Source: Gammaproteobacteria bacterium (GTDB lineage: Bacteria > Pseudomonadota > Gammaproteobacteria > Chromatiales > Chromatiaceae). From it: a stretch of DNA of 12,865 nt. Of the stretch, positions 6,000 to 12,865 are shown one piece after another (the stretch's first letter is position 1; each line of letters opens with the position of its first letter). Position numbers and translations under genes: made by a program. The stretch is taken from positions 1 to 12,865 of the forward strand of contig JAJRUY010000087.1 in the NCBI GenBank assembly GCA_024277555.1, written 5' to 3'. The notes below the pieces were generated by a model, which worked only from the letters and a program-made list of their open reading frames with translations, ran no database searches and had not been told where the DNA came from.

Positions 6000-6557
6000 T
6001 TGAAAGCAAGAGATATTCCCAATCTCATCAGTATCGCCAGGGTGATACTGGTGTTTCCGGTTATCTGGCTGTTGCTCAGCCACCACTACCAAAGCGCCAT
6101 GTTGTTATTTTTTGTTGCGGGGGTCTCTGATGCCCTGGACGGATTTCTGGCGCGCCAGTTCAAGTGGCAGAGCCGTCTGGGGGGGATTCTTGATCCGTTG
6201 GCAGACAAGTTTCTGCTGGTTTCCGCCTATCTTTGCCTGGGTTGGCTACAGGTGCTGCCCTGGTGGCTGGTGGGGTTGGTGGTGCTGCGCGATGTCGTCA
6301 TCGTGGCTGGCGCGGTGGCCTACAACTTTCGGGTGCAGCAACTGGAGGCTCAACCAAGCCTGATCAGCAAGCTGAATACTGGCCTGCAGATATTTCTGGT
6401 GCTGCTGGTGGTGTATGGCCTCGGCTTTTCCCGGGAGTTTTCCTGGATGATTCCCTGGATGATATGGGCAGTGGCAGTGACCACGGTACTCAGCGGTCTG
6501 GGCTATGTGGTGAACTGGGGAGGCAAGGCCAGGCGGGAAATGCGCAACGGAGGCTGA
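6000..6557 (+). CDS. CDP-alcohol phosphatidyltransferase family protein
   Basis: Integral membrane enzyme that moves a phosphatidyl group from CDP-diacylglycerol to an alcohol. The full signature DG-x2-AR-x8-G-x3-D-x3-D is present (DGFLARQFKWQSRL, then G, GIL, D, PLA, D). Several hydrophobic helices follow, as expected for about six spans. I prefer TTG at 6000 as start: GAGGGA (5988-5993) is six bases upstream and MKARDIPNLISIARV is how the family begins. An in-frame ATG at 5964 adds 12 residues but has no ribosome binding site. The acceptor alcohol is uncertain; it resembles PgsA-like proteins but may be the short paralogue usual beside DUF2066, so no symbol is given. It converges on glgP, 16 bp apart, with no terminator visible. 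Confidence 0.85.
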   Translation: MKARDIPNLISIARVILVFPVIWLLLSHHYQSAMLLFFVAGVSDALDGFLARQFKWQSRLGGILDPLADKFLLVSAYLCLGWLQVLPWWLVGLVVLRDVVIVAGAVAYNFRVQQLEAQPSLISKLNTGLQIFLVLLVVYGLGFSREFSWMIPWMIWAVAVTTVLSGLGYVVNWGGKARREMRNGG

Positions 6558-6573
6558 TCCGTTCCGCTCCGTG

Positions 6574-7590
6574 TTATCCCAGATCCATCGGGTTAAGTTT
6601 CCAGATATCGTTGTTGTAATCCTGCATGGTGCGATCGGTGGAGAAAAAGCCGCTGCAGGCGGTGTTCGTGATGCTCATGCGCGTCCAGTGCTGCCGATCC
6701 CGGTAGGCGCTGGCGGCATGCTGCTGGGCTTCGATATAACTGCGGAAGTCCGCCACCGTCATCCACGGGTCGTGGGGATCCTTCATGGCCGCTATGATCT
6801 GATTAAAAATGCCCGGTTCCTCGATATTGAAATGGCCACTTTCCAAGAGATGGAATACGGCTTTCAGGTCTTCATCTGCAGCGATCATGCTCTGCGGATC
6901 ATAGTGAGTCTTCATTTGTTCCACTTCATCGACCTTGAGGCCGAACAGGAAGAAGTTGTCCACGCCTACAGCGTCCAGCATCTCGATATTGGCGCCGTCA
7001 TAGGTACCGATGGTCAGGGCGCCGTTCATCATGAACTTCATGTTGCCGGTGCCGGATGCCTCCTTGCCCGCCGTGGAAATCTGTTCGGAAAGATCTGTGG
7101 CCGGGGCGATTAACTCCATGCTGGAAACCCGGTAGTTGGGAAGGAAGGCAAGCTTGAGCTTGTTTCCTACCTCGGGATCGCTGTTGATGATTTCTGCGAC
7201 ATTGTTGATGAGTTTGATCGTGCGTTTGGCCATAAAGTAGCCAGGAGCGGCCTTGCCGCCGATGAGTACGCAACGGTTGGTCCAGTCGGCGGTGTCGCCA
7301 CGACGGATGCGGTTGTAGAGGTGAATGATGTGCAACACGTTGAGTAACTGGCGCTTGTATTCGTGGATGCGTTTTACCTGTACGTCGAACATGGAATCCA
7401 GGGGGAAGTCCACCCCGCATTCCTCTTTTACCAGTTCTGCCAGTTTGCGTTTGTTTGTGGTTTTGGCTGCTTGCCAGCGGGCGTGGAAGTCCTTGTTGTT
7501 ACTGCCGTTCGCATAGGCTTTCAGTTGCTTGATTTTCGACAGGTCTGCTATCCATTCATCGCCGATTTTGCTGGAAATCAGCTTTGTCAT
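6574..7590 (-). CDS. glgP: C-terminal fragment of glycogen phosphorylase (338 aa from first ATG)
   Basis: Distal piece of glgP. It holds FDVQVKRIHEYKRQLLN (68-84), GGKAAPGYFMAKRTIKLIN (111-129) and the PLP site EASGTGNMK, where K185 (codon 7036-7038) is the pyridoxal-phosphate lysine. The phosphorylase frame continues 41 codons upstream of this ATG to the premature stop. No ribosome binding site precedes the ATG at 7590 and it is an internal methionine in the family, so independent translation is doubtful. Confidence 0.5.
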   Translation of the reverse strand: MTKLISSKIGDEWIADLSKIKQLKAYANGSNNKDFHARWQAAKTTNKRKLAELVKEECGVDFPLDSMFDVQVKRIHEYKRQLLNVLHIIHLYNRIRRGDTADWTNRCVLIGGKAAPGYFMAKRTIKLINNVAEIINSDPEVGNKLKLAFLPNYRVSSMELIAPATDLSEQISTAGKEASGTGNMKFMMNGALTIGTYDGANIEMLDAVGVDNFFLFGLKVDEVEQMKTHYDPQSMIAADEDLKAVFHLLESGHFNIEEPGIFNQIIAAMKDPHDPWMTVADFRSYIEAQQHAASAYRDRQHWTRMSITNTACSGFFSTDRTMQDYNNDIWKLNPMDLG

Positions 7591-7713
7591 TTCCGGATTG
7601 GCATGGGCGATCCAGCGCCGTGGCGTGACGCCATTGGTCTTGTTGTTGAATTTTTCCGGCCAGAACTCATAAAAGTCCCGGAACAGTCCTTTTTTCAGCA
7701 GCTCCGAATGCAG

Positions 7714-7716
7714 TTA
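7714..7716 (-). other. Premature TAA codon in glgP
   Basis: The minus strand reads GGC GTT GCT TAA CTG CAT TCG, i.e. G-V-A-stop-L-H-S in a conserved segment. Frames before and after are the same (7713 minus 7590 is a multiple of three). There is no selenocysteine- or pyrrolysine-type codon involved, and no readthrough signal that I recognise. Confidence 0.9.
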
Positions 7717-9063
7717 AGCAACGCCATTGACGGAAAAGCTGCCGACAATGGCCAGATAGGCCATGCGCACGGATTTGCCGTTGCTTTCTTCGATAATGGA
7801 CATGCGCTGCCGCCGCTCGCTGTCGCCGGGCCAGCGAATGGCTACCTGCTTCAGAAAACGCGCATTGATTTCATAAATGATTTCCAGCAAGCGCGGCAGC
7901 AGGCGTTCAAAAAGTTGCACTGACCAGCGTTCCAGCGCTTCGGGAAGGAGAGTGTGGTTGGTATAGGCCATGGTGTCGGTGGTGATTTTCCAGGCCTGAT
8001 CCCAGGGAAGATGCTTGTCATCGATAAGAATGCGCATCAGCTCTGCTACCGCAATGGCAGGATGGGTGTCATTGAGCTGAAAAACATTTTGTGCGGCAAA
8101 ATTGCTGTAGTCTTCCCCATGGTTAACTTCCCATTGGCGGACGATGTCCTGCAGGCTGGCGGAGGCCAGGAAATATTGCTGGCGCAGGCGCAATTCCTTG
8201 CCGTTTTCACTGGAGTCGTTGGGATACAGCACCATGGTGATGTGCTCTGCATCATTCTTGGCCGCGACCGATTCCGGGTAGCTGCCGGCATTGAATTCAT
8301 CCAGATTGAATTCGTCTGTAGCCGTGGCTTTCCACAGCCGCAGTGTGTTCACTACCCCGTTGCGGTAGCCGGATACGGGCACGTCAAAGGGAATGGCCAG
8401 TACATCTTCCGTATCCAGCCAGCGGGTTCTGGGTTCGCCACGGCGATTGGTGAAATGTTCGGTATGCCCGCCAAATCGTACAACTTGTGTATATTCTGCG
8501 CGTTCCAGTTCCCAGGGGTTTGCATCACGCAACCAGTGATCCGGCTCTTCTTTCTGGTAGCCGTTTTCAATGCGCTGACGGAACATGCCGTATTCGTAGC
8601 GCAAACCATATCCGACTACCGGCAGCTTCAGGGTCGCACAGCTGTCCATAAAGCAGGCAGCCAGACGTCCGAGGCCACCATTTCCCAGCCCGGCATCAGG
8701 TTCCTGGGATTGTATTTCTTCCAGTGACAGGCAGAAGTTATGCATTGCATCGCCAATCTCGTCCGTGAGATCCATATTTAGCAGGTGATTTCCCAGCGCC
8801 CGCCCGATGAGGAACTCCAGAGACAGATAGTAGGCGCGGCGTTGTTCGGGGCGCCGATGTTGCAGCCAGGTGTTGCGCCAGTCCGTCATGATGCGGTCGC
8901 GCACGGTCAATGACAGCGCTTCGTACAGGTAATGGGGGTTGCAGCCGAGAAATCGACCTAAATGATGTACCAGGTAGCGGCGGAAATCCTTTTCCAGTGT
9001 TTTTGCATCAGAGGTAAGCTTTTCAGTTTCCGGCAATACGCAGAGATCGTTTTGGTTGTTCAT
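7714..9063 (-). CDS. glgP: N-terminal fragment of glycogen phosphorylase (449 aa)
   Basis: Product if translation ends at the premature TAA. It contains the family opening (RRAYYLSLEFLIGRALGN, 75-92), the glycine-rich DAGLGNGGLGRLAACFMDS (123-141), and the glucan-binding/catalytic strand LNDTHPAIAVAELMRIL (330-346), and ends at VNGVA. It lacks the PLP-binding lysine and the whole C-terminal nucleotide-type fold, so it should be inactive as a phosphorylase. It lies 88 bp downstream of glgA. Confidence 0.6.
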   Translation of the reverse strand: MNNQNDLCVLPETEKLTSDAKTLEKDFRRYLVHHLGRFLGCNPHYLYEALSLTVRDRIMTDWRNTWLQHRRPEQRRAYYLSLEFLIGRALGNHLLNMDLTDEIGDAMHNFCLSLEEIQSQEPDAGLGNGGLGRLAACFMDSCATLKLPVVGYGLRYEYGMFRQRIENGYQKEEPDHWLRDANPWELERAEYTQVVRFGGHTEHFTNRRGEPRTRWLDTEDVLAIPFDVPVSGYRNGVVNTLRLWKATATDEFNLDEFNAGSYPESVAAKNDAEHITMVLYPNDSSENGKELRLRQQYFLASASLQDIVRQWEVNHGEDYSNFAAQNVFQLNDTHPAIAVAELMRILIDDKHLPWDQAWKITTDTMAYTNHTLLPEALERWSVQLFERLLPRLLEIIYEINARFLKQVAIRWPGDSERRQRMSIIEESNGKSVRMAYLAIVGSFSVNGVA

Positions 9064-9078
9064 TTGAGGAGGAGGAAT

Positions 9079-9162
9079 TCAGCTGTTGTATAGATAATGG
9101 GGTATTGTAGCGGCAAATGCGCAAGCCTGGCGAACTACTGCTGTTGCCGGATCAACAGCTGA
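9079..9162. repeat. 10-bp inverted repeat spanning the glgA-glgP gap
   Basis: TCAGCTGTTG (9079-9088) and CAACAGCTGA (9153-9162) are perfect reverse complements 64 bp apart, the second covering the glgA stop codon. In the mRNA they could pair to enclose the glgA-glgP junction. The shared CAGCTG core is itself palindromic, so chance is possible. TACAAT on the minus strand (9109-9104) in the same gap is a possible -10 for glgP, but no -35 goes with it. Confidence 0.3.
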
Positions 9163-10617
9163 TTTCTTCATACAGCTGAATATATTCGCTGGCACTCTGG
9201 GTCCAGCCAAAATCCTGAGCCATGGCGGTGCGCATCAACTTGTGCCAGCTGGCCGGTTTTTCGTACACACTCAGGGCGCGCTCGACGGCGTGCAGCATTG
9301 ATCCGGCGCTGGGTTCATGGAAGATGAATCCTGTGGCGGTATTGTTTTTCAGGTTTTCCGGTGTGGCGTCTACGACGGTATCCGCAAGACCGCCAACCTG
9401 GTGTACCAGCGGTGGTGTGCCATAGCGCAGGCTGTACATCTGGTTCAGCCCGCAGGGTTCGAAGCGAGAGGGCATGAGAAACAGATCTGCTCCCGCCTCG
9501 ATGCGGTGGGCGAGTTCTTCGGAATAGCCCAGGGTGAGCAGCAGGCGCTGCGGGTATAGCGCCGCCAGTTCCCGCAGGGCATTTTCAAAATGTTTTTCTC
9601 CGGATCCCAGAACTACAAGACGTGCATCATGATTGTCCAGAATGTTCGGGATGATCTGCAGCAGCAGATCCACGCCTTTTTGTTCCACCAGTCTGCCGAT
9701 GAAGCCGAGAAGAGGGGTGTTTAGCTGATCATCCTGCAGTTTGACTCCCAGCTGTTCCAGCAGCGCCTGCTTGTTGGCGCGTTTGCCCGCCAGGTAGCGA
9801 TGTTTCAGGGAATAATGATCTGGCAGGTAGGGGTCTGTTGCCGGATTCCAGATTTCCTGGTCGATACCATTGAGTATGCCGCGAAGCTTGTGATGGTTGG
9901 TGCGCAGCACGCCGTCGAAGCCATAGCCGAAGCCCGGGGTCTGGATTTCCTGTGCATAGCTGGGGCTGACTGTGGTGATCTTGTCGGAAAAGATGATGCC
10001 GCCCTTGAGCATGGAGAAGTTGCCGAAAAATTCCAGGGCGTCGGCTGACCACCATTCGCCCGGCAGTTGCAGACGGATGAATTCTTCGTGGGAGAAAATG
10101 CCGCTGTATGACAGGTTGTGGATGGTGTAGATGATGGCAGGTGCGTCCGGGACAAGTTTGAGAAATGCGGGCAACAGGCCTGTTTGCCAGTCATGAGCAT
10201 GCACCACATCCGGTTTCCAGTCGAGCATGTTGGCAGTGGAAGCAAGCTGCGCCACAGCACGGGAAAAGACCGAAAAGCGTTCGGCATTGTCGTGCCAGTT
10301 GTAACCGTCGGGATGCAGGTAGGGGCTTCCGGGGCGATCAAACAGATCTGGCGCATCCACCAGCAGCAGGGGTACGCCAAGATGATGGTCGATTGTTTCC
10401 AGAATGCGTATTTGATGCAAACGGCCGGCTCCCTGTACCTGCAGCCAACCGGCAATGCGCAGATTGCTGATCTGTTCCAGGATCAGACGATAGGCGGGGA
10501 GAATGACGCGCACATCCATTCCCTGCTGGTGCAGGGCGCGGGGCAGGGCGTGGATGACATCACCAAGACCACCGGTTTTTACCAGTGGATAGGCTTCACT
10601 TGCGGCGAACAGGATCT

Positions 10618-10621
<4 letters not shown>
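9152..10621 (-). CDS. glgA: Glycogen synthase (ADP-glucose type, GT5)
   Basis: Extends alpha-1,4-glucan from ADP-glucose. 489 residues, close to other bacterial GlgA. It begins with the sugar-nucleotide loop KTGGL with K15 at the same place as in E. coli, then HAHDWQTGLLPAFL (141-154), TIHNLSYSGIF (166-176), NGIDQEIWNP (251-260), GRLVEQKGVDLL (309-320, with R310 and K315) and the C-terminal SRFEPCGLNQMYSL (385-398, E388) followed by GGLADTVVD. All key residues are present. The ATG overlaps the glgB stop as ATGA (10621-10618) and has no ribosome binding site of its own, so it is probably coupled to glgB. Confidence 0.96.
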
Positions 10622-12785
<2,164 letters not shown>

Positions 12786-12789
<4 letters not shown>

Positions 12790-12865
12790 GATGAGGTTTT
12801 CCGTTTACTGCGTATGACCTGGCTGCGAATCTGCGCCGATAGATCATTTGCGGATAATTGTTCCC
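12786..12865 (-). CDS. 3' end of an upstream gene of the glycogen operon (partial)
   Basis: A frame open from the window edge gives 25 residues (ends IRSQVIRSKRKTSS) and stops with TGA at 12788-12786, overlapping the glgB start as ATGA. That overlap repeats the glgB-glgA junction and is the main evidence; 25 open codons alone would prove little. The basic, polar tail has no motif I recognise and does not look like the end of E. coli GlgC. A glycogen- or maltodextrin-related gene is a reasonable guess only. Confidence 0.5.

Larger units (their letters stand above)
6574..9063 (-). pseudogene. glgP: Glycogen phosphorylase interrupted by one in-frame stop codon
   Basis: Full-length frame of 829 codons (E. 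coli GlgP has 815 residues) that would release glucose-1-phosphate from glycogen, broken only by TAA at 7714-7716 (codon 450). The frame is identical on both sides and the 41 codons after the stop (LHSELLKKGLFRDFYEFWPE and on to TNGVTPRRW) align as ordinary phosphorylase. The family reads VNGVA-x-LHSE here; the lost residue x is variable. One base change from CAA, GAA or AAA would make TAA. No frameshift or insertion is present, so the mutation is recent or the base is a sequencing error. Start ATG at 9063 lacks a ribosome binding site (preceded by CCTCCTCC). Separate fragments are listed below. Confidence 0.85.

Noticed and set aside
6558..6573. Bidirectional terminator between the phosphatidyltransferase and glgP ends
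   Set aside because: The gap is only 16 bp and shows no hairpin or T-run.
7690..7716. Frameshift at the six-T run near the glgP break
   Set aside because: The frame is the same before and after the run and the translation is conserved through it; the defect is a stop codon, not a shift.
7954..8727. 257-codon plus-strand frame opposite glgP
   Set aside because: Antisense shadow of clearly conserved phosphorylase sequence; no recognisable domain.

Overview
The window reads as an ordinary chromosomal segment of a moderate-GC gammaproteobacterium. The best lineage evidence is purM divergently paired with a DUF2066 lipoprotein-like gene followed by a CDP-alcohol phosphatidyltransferase, plus a QseBC/PmrAB-type two-component system. 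The genus cannot be named from the sequence alone. No transposase, tRNA, rRNA, CRISPR array or prophage gene is visible.

Layout, left to right. Positions 1-375 are non-coding and structured: a small element bounded by inverted repeats (2-127), two further hairpins (142-170, 177-210), then a PmrA/QseB-box-like direct repeat with a correctly placed -10. After this come a response regulator (376-1029, +) and its sensor kinase (1039-2388, +), 9 bp apart. A hemerythrin-domain gene (2377-2814, -) converges on the kinase and overlaps its last 12 bp; upstream of it is a near-perfect FNR/Anr box at the exact spacing of a class II activated promoter. Next is the purine operon purM-purN on the minus strand (4761 down to 3063, overlapping by 8 bp), divergent from the DUF2066 gene (4864-5934, +), which is followed by the phosphatidyltransferase gene (ending 6557, +).

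The right half is a minus-strand glycogen cluster read in the order (upstream unknown gene)-glgB-glgA-glgP. The first two junctions are ATGA stop/start overlaps, so the genes look translationally coupled. Branching enzyme, ADP-glucose-type glycogen synthase and glycogen phosphorylase together give synthesis, branching and phosphorolysis of glycogen; no glgC or glgX lies in the window.

The clearest anomaly is glgP: the reading frame is intact from both sides, but one in-frame TAA at 7714-7716 divides it after residue 449, upstream of the PLP-lysine domain. All flanking sequence is conserved and in frame, so this looks like a recent single-base nonsense change (or a sequencing error), not an old pseudogene. 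I see no convincing new multi-gene system; the points most worth a second look are the glgP nonsense codon and the regulatory sites. All motif calls were made by eye, without database searches or folding programs.
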